Below are positions 30,965-42,136 of a stretch of DNA of 64,000 nucleotides, one piece after another. Under the pieces are notes generated by a model that was given only the letters and a program-made list of their open reading frames with translations, was not told the origin of the DNA and did not search any database. Position 1 is the stretch's first letter. Each line of letters opens with the position of its first letter. The position numbers and the translations under genes are program-made. Where the stretch lies: positions 13,351,001-13,415,000 of the forward strand of contig CM034413.1 in the NCBI GenBank assembly GCA_019925095.2, given 5' to 3'. The stretch is from Dendrolimus kikuchii (Eukaryota > Arthropoda > Insecta > Lepidoptera > Lasiocampidae).

Positions 30965-31364
30965 TCTATACTAATATTATAAAGAGGTGATGTTTGTGAG
31001 TTTTTGGATGTTCGGAGTAATCTCCGGTACTACTGATTCGATTTTGAAAAGTTTTTCACTATCAGAAAGCTACATTAATCCCGAGTAACATAGGCTATAT
31101 TTCATTGTGATTAATATTGTTTTAAATTCTGTAATGACCCCCCCGGTGAAATGGGCACAGGAACGCCTGACAAATATGTTACAGCAATACCGTTCCACGC
31201 TAGAATTGCGCACATCTGTGTACGCGGCACTGCGAGTGCTTTCTGCGTTTGTGAATTAATTAGAGTTTACAGAGTTTAATTAGACTTTGATGTGCGTGCG
31301 AGCGTATCTAGGTGCGTGTGTATTTTTTTAATGGCGCCCAACGAAGTGGGCACGACTCGGCTAG
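30965..31364 (+). mobile_element. Helitron-like element, family H4, full length
   Basis: A|TCTATACTAATATTATAAAG start. The 3' end has a GCCCAACGAAGTGGGC hairpin ten bases before CTAG, followed by T. 400 bp, non-autonomous. A second copy at 59071-59475 aligns along its whole length. Confidence 0.85.
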
Positions 31365-31451
31365 TTGTATATATGTCGCTTGCTACCTTCTTCCGTAATA
31401 GGCTCGATATTATACGAGTAAAAGCGGAAGTAACTCTCTCTGTTGCGCTTT

Positions 31452-31582
31452 CACGCAAAAACCACAGTACTGTTTTGGCGGAGACATCTTCTTTGGAGGC
31501 TTTGACGGCCTCTGTGGTTGAGCGGGCTAAAGCCTTTGCCGGCACGCAAAAACCACAGTACTCTTTTGGCGGAGACATCTTC
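31452..31582. repeat. 40-bp direct repeat flanking a SINE-head fragment
   Basis: CACGCAAAAACCACAGTACT continuing to CATCTTC occurs at 31452-31491 and 31543-31582 with one mismatch. The 51-bp spacer contains GACGGCCTCTGTGGTTGAGC, the tRNA-like head of SINE family S. The open frames on both strands across this region (31276-31636) are probably fortuitous. Confidence 0.7.
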
Positions 31583-31741
31583 GTAATATGTATTCTTAAT
31601 ATCGAGAATGGACGAGTCACTGTCAGCGCGTGGTAGTTGCAAGTTAGTTCAGAAAGCTACATAGGATACTTTTTAGTAGACGCATTATTATAGACGGGAT
31701 TATTCCAGGGATAAAATTAACCTTTTGACTGTAATAAATAT

Positions 31742-32207
31742 TGTTACGACCTAGACGCCGACAAAAACGAATTCACACCTGCATACCTGTAGAAAACACA
31801 TTTTATTACCTTTCGGCATTTGGACTTCTTTTGTTTACTTATTTATTGGCATGCGTTTAGTAATTATTCTAGAGAACAGACCTTTGTTTTATTGTACTCG
31901 TTTATGGCAGTTGCGGTCGACTCATTAGCCAGGTGTCTTGGATTTAAAGTACAAACTGATTCTAGGAGATTCGGTCACGCGGCCGGGCAGACATATTGCA
32001 TCAGTTTAGTATAAAGCAATGCCCCAAATGAGGGACGAGGCAGTCGAGCGATAACCACGAGCGAAGCAAGACCTGTGTACTACAATCGGGAAACTTTTAG
32101 TGATGGACCTTGCAAGTTTTTTATGGAATTACGACCTTTTCTGCAGTTCTAATAAACTCTATAGTAATTTCAACGGCATTTTAATTCGAGTCTCGCGACT
32201 CGGAACA
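31742..32207 (+). mobile_element. solo LTR (family L), copy 5
   Basis: TGTTACGACC start and a degraded GGAACA end. Flanks are ATAT/ACAT (3 of 4 match). It has TAGTATAAAGCAATGCCCC (TATA box) at ~32010 and TAATAAACTCT (polyadenylation word) at ~32152. A tRNA-derived SINE abuts its 3' end. Confidence 0.83.
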
Positions 32208-32210
32208 ACA

Positions 32211-32500
32211 TAATAACAGCCCATAAATGTCTTACGGCTGCTCGGGTCTCCCATTATAGAGGAACGGACAGTATACCCGCCACGCTCGTCCAAGGCGGCT
32301 TGGCAGGCTTGACACATCGGTTGTCTCGATGTACAGGCTGCATCACGATGATTTCCTTCACAGTTGTTAGCACGTGGTATCTGTAAGCATATTAGGTCAG
32401 GAAACTGTCTCAGTGGTTCATGCGTTCCGGCCAGTATCGAACCCGCGCCCTTTGAGCTTGGGAGGCGTGCGCTAGCTATTTACACTACCACGACTACTTG
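32211..32500 (-). mobile_element. tRNA-derived SINE (family T), copy 1
   Basis: The minus strand begins GTCGTGGTAGTGTAAATAGC (A-box-like) and carries GGGTTCGATACTGG (B-box-like). It continues through a body with CGACAACCGATGTGTCAAGC and ends with a TTAT-rich tail. Copy 2 is at 47840-48144. Confidence 0.82.
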
Positions 32501-33409
32501 CTGTCTGGTTATACTATAAACGCGTAGCTCTTATAATATAAACCTCAGCGGAATCAGATTATAGATCGGGCTTGATTTATTATCATGTTTTTAACGTAAT
32601 GTATATTATTTCAAAGAATTCTAAACTGCCTTCCTCATTCTTGTCAAGAGCGACAATATATCCAGAAACTTTGATATGCGCTGACTCGTAAATTAACGTA
32701 ACGACCACGGATGTAATAGATAAAAATTTGTATATATATTTTCTCCACTACATAATTTATTTAAAGAAAGAAAAATACAAGTGATACATTTTAATAAAAA
32801 CCGTGTGTATATATTCATCAAAAATGTATAGTTAAACTACGTTTCAACATTGTTAAATGCGATTTGAAAAAAAAAATTACAAGCTTTTATTTAACTTGCA
32901 ATGGACGTATGTATGTAAGTTCGGGTGGAATCTTGCAAGTTAAATTTGACCAACTTCCCGGTTTCCGATTGAATTGAAATTTTGCACTCATATGTATATC
33001 GCGTGACAATGCAATAATATGGTACCATACCATACCATAAGGTGGCCATAGGAACTCCTGTACTAAACAAGATGGACCCGACGTGTTTGGGCTCGTTTTA
33101 CTTGTCTTGGCTAGGACTCTGCTGCTACATGATATCCAGGATCTCAAAAGCTTGTATTTAAAAACTTTTTTAAAAAAGGTTATTATTACTAAGTTTTTGC
33201 CAGTTTTTCAAATGTCAGAATGAAGTAAAAAAATATTTAAAATCACGCTTAGAACCGTTTTAATTATATGTACCTATCATTCGTGAGAACGTAAGAAAAT
33301 ACTTTACAAATTACTGCTTCAACACTAACCTGCTACGAGCGAACTGCGCATATCTTACGACAAACATTCGGTGGCCGAACATTCGGTATTCGGCCAAACC
33401 ACTATTCGT
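32501..33409. other. AT-rich, unassigned; weak Q-like core at ~32833
   Basis: AACTACGTTTCAACATTGTT at 32835 resembles the Q core. The open frame on the minus strand at 32887-33147 is not recognised. Confidence 0.3.
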
Positions 33410-33600
33410 GGCATCTCTAATATTTAACCTACTTCTAAAAGGAGGATCCCAATTCGATTGTGTTATTGTTTTTTGTATGTTTCTTAAGGGATTACTCCGT
33501 TGATTGTGGATCGATTTTCAATTTTTTTATTCGATAGAGTACACTCTGGTGGTCCCAAGGAAATCGGGAGCAACCCTCGAATATTATAGGCACGTGCAAC
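33410..33600 (+). repeat. dispersed repeat shared with 28025-28203
   Basis: See the 28025 entry; the match covers CCCAATTCGATT to AACCCTCGAATATT. Confidence 0.5.
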
Positions 33601-33689
33601 GTGTTCCATATGTGTTTTGTTTCTAAAGCTATTCAAGTATTTGCGTAACTAAAAAGTAGAAAATAGAAACAACAAATTTGCAAAATAGA

Positions 33690-33830
33690 TAGATAGATAA
33701 CTCTTTATTGTACACCAATACAAACATGAACTTAAAGACTAAAATTATATCTAGTTATGTACAAAGGGCGGTCTTATCGCTAAAAAGCGATCTCTTCAAG
33801 ACAGCCCCAGGAATGAATCGAGATGATAAT
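33690..33830 (-). repeat. LINE 3' UTR-like repeat (family U)
   Basis: The plus strand shows AACTCTTTATTGTACACCAAT, then GGGCGGTCTTATCGCTAAAA, then AGCGATCTCTTCAAGACAGC. The same order occurs at 56005-56140. The reversed AATAAAGAGTT and the GCTTTTTAGC hairpin suggest a retrotransposon 3' end on the minus strand. Confidence 0.6.
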
Positions 33831-34373
33831 GGCGATGGTGGTATACGTAACATATAGTACAAACTACTTACATAGATATATACTTAATATACATACCATA
33901 CAAATACATATCTACAAAATATATAAATGTTTATAAGTGAATTTAAATATCATATTCCAACGACAGGTAGTATTTTTTGATCATGGTTTTAAATACAGTA
34001 ATTTTGATGTTTTACTTCGCACCGACTCCAAGACGTTGTAGAAAATATTTATTTTTTGCCTTATAGTCACTTTTGAAGTCGGTTTTGTATTTTGTTAAAA
34101 AGTTTTTTTTTAGATATAACTGATTTTTGATAAGGCACCTGTCTACGTGTCGTAGCATCGATTTCTCTGTCGTAGTCAATCGAACATGTAGCGATGTAGC
34201 GTCGTAGGCAGCCACTAGACAACTTGCCTAATGCTACGCACGTATACCGTAACTACGAGGTGAATTTTACATTAGTTTGCCGGAGACACCTTAGTTTGTA
34301 AAAGTTCTAAGGCTTGTTACACATTGTTGTATGGTCTGATATATATTCTACGATTTATTTTTATATTAAAAAA

Positions 34374-34375
<2 letters not shown>
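33831..34375. other. AT-rich, unassigned
   Basis: No gene recognised. Confidence 0.3.

Positions 34376-34408
<33 letters not shown>
34376..34408 (+). repeat. (GT)n microsatellite
   Basis: About 16 uninterrupted GT units. Confidence 0.98.
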
Positions 34409-34410
<2 letters not shown>

Positions 34411-34607
34411 GTTCACACGCAGTAGAAGTGGAACAAAGTGTGACAAGGGGTGGGAGGGATTCTATTTTTCGTGACGTCACATTTCATATAGTATATCGTT
34501 ATAATATATTTAAGCTTTACAACACGATATGTGAAGTATTAAGGAAAAACTTGAAAACATTTCCAACTCTACTTGTATGAGCATAGTGTTTAAATTATTA
34601 TATTTAA

Positions 34608-34712
34608 TGTGTTCTATCTCATTCTCTCGCAGGCTTAGTCCTAGAGATTTATGTGTTTATCTCTTTTTAGTGTCGCTTTTTCGTTTCATCGAGTTTCAAA
34701 TCACGATTCTAA
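34608..34712 (+). repeat. partial copy of MITE family M1
   Basis: TCTATCTCATTCTCTCGCAG to TTTTCGTTTCATCGAGTTTC and AAATCACGATTCTAA match the M1 arm at 37778-37900 reversed. Confidence 0.65.
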
Positions 34713-34916
34713 TGGAGTGTCGTTACTGTCGCCTATAGAGGCGAAGCCAACGCGGTTCCTGCCAGGATGGGATTGGAGGTGTCAAACAGCGACCGGCATC
34801 TCACAACTCCGTGGACATATACTCCTCGTAGACCTCCCCTGGGGTACGCAGGGATGCATAAATGCATTCCCCCAGCGACGTAAAAAAGAAGGGGTGGAAT
34901 AGGAGGGTAGAGATAT

Positions 34917-35228
34917 ATCCGTGCAGGAGCGGAGACGAATACAATTTCCTGCGTTGGGGCGGGCTGTCGTAAGAGGCGACTTAACAATCCACAGCCAGGT
35001 GGTAGGGCATTTGCCCGACTGGATGGCTACCACCCCTGGTCTAAAGTATGTCGCCATAACAACCGTGAGTGGTGTTCCAGCATTAGTGACCAGGTTCCAG
35101 CCTCCCTTAAGAGAGCAGCAGCGCATTTGTAGCAACTTTGCTGTTGCAAATGTCCATAGGCGATGGTAACCGCTTTCCATCAAGTGGGCCGTCTGCCTGT
35201 CTGCTGACCTCCTGCAATAAAAAAAAAG
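34917..35228 (+). mobile_element. P-family short interspersed element, full length
   Basis: ATCCGTGCAGGAGCGGAGAC start to CTCCTGCAATAAAAAAAAA tail. CCTGCGTTGGGGC subfamily. Confidence 0.9.
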
Positions 35229-35236
35229 AGAGAGCG

Positions 35237-35345
35237 ATCAATCAGGAGGATTGGGATTGAAATGGGGGGATAGCATAGGGAAGATGGCGTAATGGCGTAG
35301 GGGAGGGGAAGTGGGCCATCTGATCTCTCCCTCATCGTACGAAAC
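35237..35345 (-). repeat. family V fragment
   Basis: Reversed relative to 58295-58400: GAAGTGGGCCATCTGATCTC and CCTCATCGTACGAAAC. No 3' end is present. Confidence 0.45.
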
Positions 35346-35367
35346 AAAATTCATATTTTTAGTCATT

Positions 35368-35625
35368 TCTTCACAAATAATAATAATAATAATCGGCAGA
35401 CAAACACACATATTGCACATCCCCAAATTAAGCAAGTTACGGTTGTGTTATGGATAATATACAACGGACTACTCTGTGGTCGATCCCAGACACCCAGACC
35501 ATAGCAAAATAACTGAGAAAATACGTTTCCGAAATTTACTACACCCGTAATCGAACCCGGAGCCTCTGCGTTGCAGTGAGGTAGACCGGCAAAAGCTTAG
35601 CCCACTCAACCACAGAGGCCGTCAA
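35368..35625 (-). mobile_element. tRNA-derived SINE (family S)
   Basis: The minus strand begins GACGGCCTCTGTGGTTGAGT (TGGTTGAGTGG fits an RNA polymerase III A box). It carries GGGTTCGATTACGGG (B box) about 40 bases on and ends in an (ATT)n tail at 35377-35391. A head fragment recurs at ~31504 and a 3' part at 525-690. Confidence 0.8.
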
Positions 35626-35660
35626 AATGATGTATTACTGTATTAAAATGTTACTTAATA

Positions 35661-35960
35661 TTAGCTGTGGCCGCGACTTCGTCCGCGTGTGATTTCTCTT
35701 CGCGGAACCCTTAAAACAGTAGCCTAAGTTAGTCCTTCTAAAATCAGCTATCCGCCAGTGAAAGTTCTGTCAAAATCGATCCAGCTGTTTTAGAGATTAG
35801 CTGGAACAAAATGGTTTTAATTTTTTTTCGCGGAACCCTTAAAAAAGTTGTAAGTAGTAACTTAGGCCAAGTTACTTCTTATGACATAAGCTAGCTGTCA
35901 GTGAAAGCCCCGTCAGAATCGGCCCAGCCGGAACATCCAGACAGACAGACAGACAAAAAT
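35661..35960 (-). mobile_element. H2-related Helitron-like element with internal duplication
   Basis: The right-hand part of the element's 3' end (CACGCGGACGAAGTCGCGGC) is at 35671-35690 reversed. The final CTAG is TTAG-like. The body contains a duplicated ~115-base block (CGCGGAACCCTTAAAA at ~35701 and ~35830). A CAGACAGACAGAC run marks the 5' side. Confidence 0.6.
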
Positions 35961-36014
35961 TCTAAAAATTTCATTTTCGATATGTGGTCCGAATTATCCC
36001 CCCTATTTTTTTTT

Positions 36015-36163
36015 AGGAGCCTTAAGAACAGACGAGTGTGCATGACAAGAGTTATGAATGTCAAAGAAGCAAGTGAGGTGTGTAAGAATGAGCCTAAATG
36101 GCGCTCTGTTGTTCGTGCCTATCCCGCAAGGGAACTGCCGTGAAGTTATGTATGTATGTACGT
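36015..36163 (+). mobile_element. RTE-A LINE 3' end, short
   Basis: Starts at GGAGCCTTAAGAACAGACG (RSLKNRR) and keeps the frame to YPARELP (normally YPARELA). T-rich target with ATTTTTTT on both sides. Confidence 0.88.
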
Positions 36164-36328
36164 AATTTTTTTCACATTTTTATTTTGACATTACAAACGG
36201 ACACTTCAGTTGTATTTATCTGTGTAGATTAATTCAATCAAACACGCGATATGCTTGCGATTATTGTCGAATCTGTTTAGATGTTCATGTAGTTTTTTAA
36301 TGAATTTGTATAAAAGTCAATCTACTAA

Positions 36329-36532
36329 CTAGTTGCGCCCCGCGGTGTCACCCGCGTGGTGATGGAAAATCGTTATATTTTGGATAATTCACACTATATC
36401 TTTATAAATTATACCCTAAGCTGTATTATTGTAAAGATTCATTAAAATCCATTCAGTAGTTTTTGTGTGAAAGAGTAACAAACATACATCTATACATTCT
36501 TACTAACTTTCGCGTTTATAATATTAGTAGGA
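36329..36532 (-). mobile_element. Helitron-like element, family H3, full length
   Basis: The minus strand starts A|TCCTACTAATATTATAAACG and ends with the CGCGGGTGACACCGCG hairpin, then GGGCGCAACTAG|T; 204 bp. Confidence 0.82.
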
Positions 36533-36804
36533 TTGGTAGGGAGTAGGATAATCCTATTTTGTAGAACTTAATTTGCTAGCATTTTAAGATAATAAACAAG
36601 CTTATTTGAAAAATACGCACGTTGCACCCTTTCGTCTTAAAAACAAAAGCGACATTTACAATCGGAAAAGAATTTATGCGCATCATTACGATACACATGT
36701 GGACGCGGCTTTACTGCCAATTTAGACGACGAACATTCTTAGAACTGTTTATGATTTATTTGAACGTTTCTCCGTGTCATTACCTCATCATAGGTCGGTC
36801 TACA

Positions 36805-36985
36805 AATTTTTATTTATTTATTTGGCACACAAAATACGAAACAGCGTAACGTACGCATATGTACATAGTATTTTATTAAGTTTTCGCAACTAGTACACAT
36901 AATAAAACTACATTTTAACGGTTTCGAGCGCGGTACTTTATTTGATACTTAATCTGACATTTCAGGAACTTTTCAGTAGCCGTTA
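36805..36985 (+). repeat. TTTGGCACAC repeat followed by family Q
   Basis: TTTATTTATTTATTTGGCAC at 36810 matches 3650. From 36870 the Q core (AATAAAACTACATTTTAACG) and ACTTTTCAGTAGCCG follow. Confidence 0.5.
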
Positions 36986-37024
36986 AACGTTAAAACTTGG
37001 GTTTATACATACACATACATATTT

Positions 37025-37618
37025 GAAGTGTACAAATGAGTGAATTTGGGGAATAGTTTGAATGGAGCGTTAGGTAAACTTCTAGGCGCTAAGAACCTCA
37101 GCCAGAAGGCCCAGCTCGCCGTACACAACGCGGCGCTGATACCTACGCTCACGTATGGAAGCGAGAGTTGGGTATGGAAGAGAGAGCATGAGAGTAGAGT
37201 AAACGCGGTCGAGATGCGAGCACTGCGCATAATCTGCAGAGTGACGCTCGCGGACCGCGTTCGTAATACCGAAGTAAGAAAGAGAGTTGGTCTGAAAGAG
37301 AGTGTCGGGGTGACGGTAAGGAAAGGAATGCTCCGGTGGTTCGGGCATGTGGAAAGAATGAATAAACAGATACACAATGCAAAAGTGGATGGATGCAGAA
37401 GTCGTGGAAGGCCACGACACACCTTCCATGATCAAATTGATCGTGTACTGGCAGAAGGTGATGTCAGGAGCCTTAAGAACAGACGAGCGTGCATGACAAG
37501 AGCTATGAATGTCAAAGAAGCAAGTGAGGTGTGTAAGAATAAGCATAAATGGCGCTCTGTGGTTCGTGCCTACCCCGCAAGGGAACTGGCGTGAAGTTAT
37601 GTATGTATGTATGTATGT
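37025..37618 (+). mobile_element. RTE-A LINE, long copy
   Basis: TSD ACATACATATTT (37013-37024 and 37619-37630). Thirteen bases of untemplated-looking sequence (GAAGTGTACAAAT) separate the TSD from the first recognisable element base. (TATG)n tail. Confidence 0.92.
37040..37594 (+). CDS. C-terminal fragment of an RTE-A reverse transcriptase
   Basis: An uninterrupted frame of ~184 codons with NLGNSLNGALGKLLGAKNLS, LAVHNAALIPTLTYGSESWV, GMLRWFGHVERMNKQIH (five residues HDERM deleted in frame), GRPRHTFHDQIDRV and YPARELA. It is the post-palm region of a LINE polyprotein. The catalytic domain is absent and there is no genuine start. The second-longest RTE-A copy in the window. Confidence 0.87.
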   Translation: MNLGNSLNGALGKLLGAKNLSQKAQLAVHNAALIPTLTYGSESWVWKREHESRVNAVEMRALRIICRVTLADRVRNTEVRKRVGLKESVGVTVRKGMLRWFGHVERMNKQIHNAKVDGCRSRGRPRHTFHDQIDRVLAEGDVRSLKNRRACMTRAMNVKEASEVCKNKHKWRSVVRAYPARELA

Positions 37619-37777
37619 ACATACATATTTCATGTTGTTTATTATATTATTAGATTTAAGCTCTAATTCTAAACAGGTGAGCATCAATGAAGCATTCGTT
37701 GACAACATAATTATTTAGGTGGTTAGTATTAAAAGTCTGAGGTATACTTTGTTCGTACTTAGGTCACAAAACTATTA

Positions 37778-38140
37778 TTGAAGTGAAACTTCTTTAGAAT
37801 CGTTGTGATTTGAAACTCGATGAAACGAAAAGGTGACATTAAAAAGTGATAAACATACAAATCTATTGGACTAAGCCTGCGAGAGAATGAGATACGAGTT
37901 TCACATTGTGCAACACGGATTAGAGAGTCAATAAGACCGATGATTAAACATGGGTCCAATTTGGCCGACATAAAACTGATAAGTTTTATTTAAATTGAAA
38001 GTTAATACTAACGAGTAAATACAAATGTGTTTTATTTCCAATTAAATAAAGTTAAATTTTATATGTTTACATCTTTTTAATGTCGCTTTTCGTTTCATCG
38101 AGTTTCAAATCACAACGATTCTAAAGAAGTTACGCTGCAA
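37778..38140. mobile_element. MITE family M1, complete with ~75-bp terminal inverted repeats
   Basis: The left arm (ACTTCTTTAGAATCG..., ending near AAGTGATAAACATA at ~37857) is the reverse complement of the right arm from ~38063 (TATGTTTACATCTTTTTAAT) to CGATTCTAAAGAAGTTACGC. About 200 bp of non-coding interior. Partial copies at 10925 and 34608. No clear TSD. Confidence 0.8.
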
Positions 38141-38762
38141 AAATATAATACAATGTAAACGGTGTTTATGTTTACTCTCAAAGAAATCAGGGTTTTCACA
38201 GCGGCGATAAATCCTACTTGCGTTCATAGTAATAAAACTAAATTAAAGAATTGTTGTCATGGCGTTGGATATAATTCCGGCATAACAATGTGCTTAGTGC
38301 AAACCTTGTTTACTGAAAATGCGGTGTAGAAATTCTAAAAATATGTTTTTTTTTAACTTTTTTTTCTATCTTTCTTTATTACTGGAAAGATCAGCTCTTA
38401 TTTAATTCCACGTTCCCACATGTATATACCTACTTTCAAAATTAAAAAGTTACGCGATATTTTTAATGAAATCATCTTCCCTTAAATGAGATTAGTCGGA
38501 CGGAACCTGCTTTCTTCATTTTGGCGTTTGCCAAATTAATGAACGTTCGCTAGGCAATTAGTGCGTGGTGTAAGCCGCCCTCGTTATGCGTTCCCGACCT
38601 TGACCATTTGGCTTCGTGCCAAGCGCGTATCGCTCACTCACCAGCCGCGTATTCTATATATAGCCTTGGAGATAGCGGACGCGTGTGCAGCCGTGCAGCG
38701 CTTGACAATGAAATACCCCATGATCATCATCGCTTTTGACGGCCAACCTGATGGAAAGTGGA
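38141..38762. other. unassigned; TATA-containing GC-rich patch at 38560-38710
   Basis: Bases 38570-38710 are GC-rich with TCTATATATAGCC at ~38652, which looks promoter-like, but no downstream gene is recognised. A P fragment interrupts the frame beyond. Confidence 0.3.
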
Positions 38763-38946
38763 TTTTTTTTTATTGCAGGAGTTCAGCAGATAGGCAGACG
38801 GCCCACTTGATGGAAAGCGGTTATCATCGCCTATGGACATTTGCAACACCAAAGGTGCGACAAATGCGCTGCTGCTCTCTTAAGGGAGACTGGAACCTGG
38901 TCACTAATGCCGGAACACAACTCAAGGTTGTTATGGCGACATACTT
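38763..38946 (-). mobile_element. P-family element, 3' part only
   Basis: The poly-T/TATTGCAGGAGTTCAGCAG end is intact. The copy stops after GTTATGGCGACATACTT, half-way through the consensus, so the standard 5' end is missing. Confidence 0.85.
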
Positions 38947-39914
38947 AAGCATGATAGCAAACAATAAGTAAGAAAAAAAAATAATAATAAATAAGACATC
39001 GTAGTATAAAGTTAGAAAATATATAGATAAAGTAGTAAAAAATTATAAGTAAGGCTGTATAAAACACCATAGTTAAGACACAAATATGTGTATAAACTAA
39101 AGATCCGGACGAATTGAGAACCTTCTCCTTTTTTTGAAGTCGGTTAAAAACTGTAAAGGTGCAAAATGTTAAAATACCTAAGATATAAAAATAGATAGTA
39201 GGTAAACATGTAACTAATTAATATGTACGAAAACATAGAAATAGCTCAGAAATGTTTAGTAAGTAAGGACTCTTGTATAATTTGGAAAATGAAGAAATAA
39301 AGAAAAAAAGAGAAAATAAAATACAAAAGAAAATTAAAACACCAAAAAAGAAAACAAACAAAACAGCGATGAGCCCGGATAATCCGGTTCGTCCGGAGAG
39401 AGGGAGAATTAAAAAAAAAACCATACATAACACGTGCGGCTCATGTCCCAACGTTTTAGAGCCGCTGTTAAATCCCAGCATAAATAATGGACCTATTTAT
39501 GCAAAACAGAACCAATCCACAAACATGCCAAAATTAGGTTAAGGATGCAGAAGACTTTCAAAATGCACCTTCTATCGACTCAATAAAAATCATAACGAGA
39601 AAATATAATATACAATATTTTAAATGTTTTTTCCAAAATATAGACATGATTTTTTGTACGCAAAATTTTAATACAAACGGCTTTTTCTCATAACTGTCAG
39701 TATGTGGGTTGGTTCCATTTTGCATAAGTAGGTCCAATTGTAATAAAAAAATATCAACATTTATGCAACACTGAATTATTATTTAATTACATAAATTTGA
39801 GCTAAGTATTTACTGTCGCCAGTGTCAAAAAAATATGCTGGCTTCACATGTGAGGTACTAAATGAGTTCATCAGATTTAGATATGGATTTTAACGCTTGT
39901 TCTCATTAGACTTT
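38947..39914. other. AT-rich, unassigned
   Basis: The A-rich lysine-rich frame at 39273-39542 and its minus-strand shadow are low-complexity and unsupported. Confidence 0.35.
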
Positions 39915-40228
39915 ATCCGTGCAGGAACGGAGAAAGAATACAATTTCCTGCGGCCCGGCGGCCTGTCGTAAGAGGCGACTACACAACCCACAGCCAGGTG
40001 GTAGAGTATTTGCTCGACTGGATGGCGACCACCCCTGGTCTAGAGTATGCCGCCATAACAACCTTGTGTTGTGTTCCGGCATTAGTGACCGGGTACCAGT
40101 CTCCTTTAAGAGAGCAGCAGCGCATTTGTAGCACCTTTGTTGTTGTAAATGTCCATAGGCGATGGTAACCGCTTTCCATCTAGTGGACCGTCTGCCTGTC
40201 TGCTGAACTCCTGCAATAAAAAAAAAAA
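39915..40228 (+). mobile_element. P-family short interspersed element, full length
   Basis: ATCCGTGCAGGAACGGAG to CTCCTGCAATAAAAAAAAA. The GGCCCGGCGGCC variant resembles the GC-rich subfamily of 20297. Confidence 0.9.
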
Positions 40229-41149
40229 GTTTTTCGGTTGGATTAACGAAAGCCTACGAGGACGCCACGTCATATCGGTTATATAAAATCACGACCCCCC
40301 CCCCTCTTCCCCCCCCCCCCCCGAACCCCCACGCTTATCGGTTGTGATAAAATGCACGCCGTTACGTAAACGGTGTAATGAATTCAGAAGCGAGGGACCT
40401 TCGTTCTTATCGATTCAATCAAATGCATCGAGTGTGCAACATTGTTGCCAGCAGCGACTGGACTAACAACAGAGTATGATAATTTACTTTATTCGGTAAG
40501 AACAACGTCGCATAAGCAAAAAAAGTGGGCAACCCTTTGCCCACGACAGTGGCAGCACTAAGTAACAGCACTTTCAGAAGAATGGGACAATATTCCGCAA
40601 GATCTTTTAATAACCCTAATAACATCTATGCGGAACCGATTAGAATCCGTAATAAGGGCACGTGGAGGTAATACACCCTATTAAAACATAAATAAACCCT
40701 TGCATAAAGTTTGTGTCTATTGTTAAAACCAATTTTTTAATTAAACCAATTTTCCCTAAATTTCTGTTTTTTCTTCAAAAAAAGTCTTGAGGTCCTTTCC
40801 AGTACACAAACTTAAACTTAAGGATATGACCCTACGCTGTTTTAAAGTTCACGAACAAATCTAGAGGTTTCAATTTAAATCTGTATAGAAAGTTTGCATA
40901 CTTGGTTAAAATATTTATTTCAAAGTCGTCTATTACTTTGATGCAGTTTATGAGTCCGTCAGTGTATATATATATATGTAAAAGAAATATATTCCGGAAC
41001 AAAGACAACGTTCTTATTCATATTGGGTTAAAATAAGTTTGAAGGCTTCTCTATGGTGCTTAAAGAAGCCTACAAACTCACTCTAACTCAGTATGAATAA
41101 GACCGAAAGTATTCATCTCTGCTATCTAAAGTACAATTCATAAATAATA
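40229..41149. other. unassigned; poly-C tract at 40287-40325
   Basis: Two long C runs (CCCCCCCCC and CCCCCCCCCCCCCC) separated by TCTT. The rest is AT-rich with no recognised feature. Confidence 0.4.
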
Positions 41150-41450
41150 TTTTCTTGAGTTTTCGCAATTAGTATACATAATAAAATTACGTTTTAACGG
41201 TTTTAAGGGCGATGATTAATTGGATTATTATTATTCCGACGTTTCGGCCACTTTTCAGTAGCCGTGATCACGGAAGACAAAGATGTCAAGTGTCAATCAG
41301 TATTGTTACAGTTTTATTTAGCCTACCGCCAACTTGTTCATTTTAATTTTGTTTATGGTTATTATTTTCTCTATGGGAGCCTGATATAGTTCACCATCGC
41401 CTCGCAACATGTTGTGGCTTGAAGAGAGAAGCGTTATAAAATTTCTAAGA
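41150..41450 (+). repeat. family Q, longest copy
   Basis: Continuous from the ACGTTTTAACGGTTTTAA core through TTCCGACGTTTCGGCCACTT, GTGATCACGGAAGACAAAGA and CTCTATGGGAGCCTG to GCAACATGTTGTGGCTTGAA. It serves as the uninterrupted reference for 2525-3180. Possibly a retroelement end; no coding is seen. Confidence 0.6.
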
Positions 41451-41454
41451 GGTC

Positions 41455-41545
41455 GTCAACGCGTCAGCAACGTCCGAGGCGACTGTAACCGCTTTCCATC
41501 AGGTGGGTCGTCTGCATGTTTGCCTGCTTCAGGCAATAAAAATGA
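41455..41545 (+). repeat. V/P-type 3' end fragment
   Basis: GGCGACTGTAACCGCTTTCC, then ATCAGGTGGGTCGTCTGCAT and GGCAATAAAAATG. Only the 3' end is present. Confidence 0.6.
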
Positions 41546-41991
41546 TCGTAAGCGATTCACATGAATCAGCGTAACTTCTAAATATTGATTGTTCCGAGCC
41601 ATGCCTTTGATCTCGAACCCTGAAATGAAGTGTTGGATAGCGATCCAATAACAGTATACAGGCAGAACAACAGCCCGCTTGGCAAAGTGCCAGCCGATCG
41701 GTCGTTTTCACTGATACAACACCGTTTATATTATTACGCTAATAAAATTTGGAAGCGAAATAATTTTAGCCTTTGGGTTTCTCAAATTCATTACTTTATT
41801 TATTGTCTAGTATTATATACAGGTTGAAGTTTCAAGTGGGCCTTCAGGGCCAAAATCTAAACTCTACGAAATAGCGAAAAACACTCAAAGGAGTCTAGAG
41901 GCCGGTTATGACTAAGACTAAAGTAGTGTCATCATCATTTATCAGACTTAAAAATGGCACCGGTCATTTGACCGCACCTTATCTATGTCAA
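41546..41991. other. unassigned
   Basis: No gene recognised. Confidence 0.3.
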
Positions 41992-42136
41992 TCTTTCTAT
42001 ACGTGAAGCAAAAACTTTGTACCCCTTGTACGAAAATTGCGCGGAAATTTCGCACACTTATAGTTTATATAGAGAAGAATCGACGAATGCTAATTGTTTT
42101 GAAAATTATGCATAAAAAATACGTTAAATCAATAAA

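Noticed and set aside
31276..31636. Two 114-codon open frames on opposite strands
   Set aside because: They overlap completely, include the end of a Helitron and the SINE-head duplication, and show no recognisable domain.
34376..34408. CRISPR array or other spaced repeats anywhere in the window
   Set aside because: The repeats present are microsatellites or dispersed transposons. No regularly spaced direct repeats with unique spacers were seen.
38560..38710. Promoter with TATA box at ~38652
   Set aside because: A TATATATAG word in a GC-rich patch is suggestive, but no transcript or gene follows before a P fragment at 38763. Left as unassigned.
39273..39542. Lysine-rich 89-codon open frame
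   Set aside because: It is a translation of an A-rich tract, with no domain and strong composition bias.
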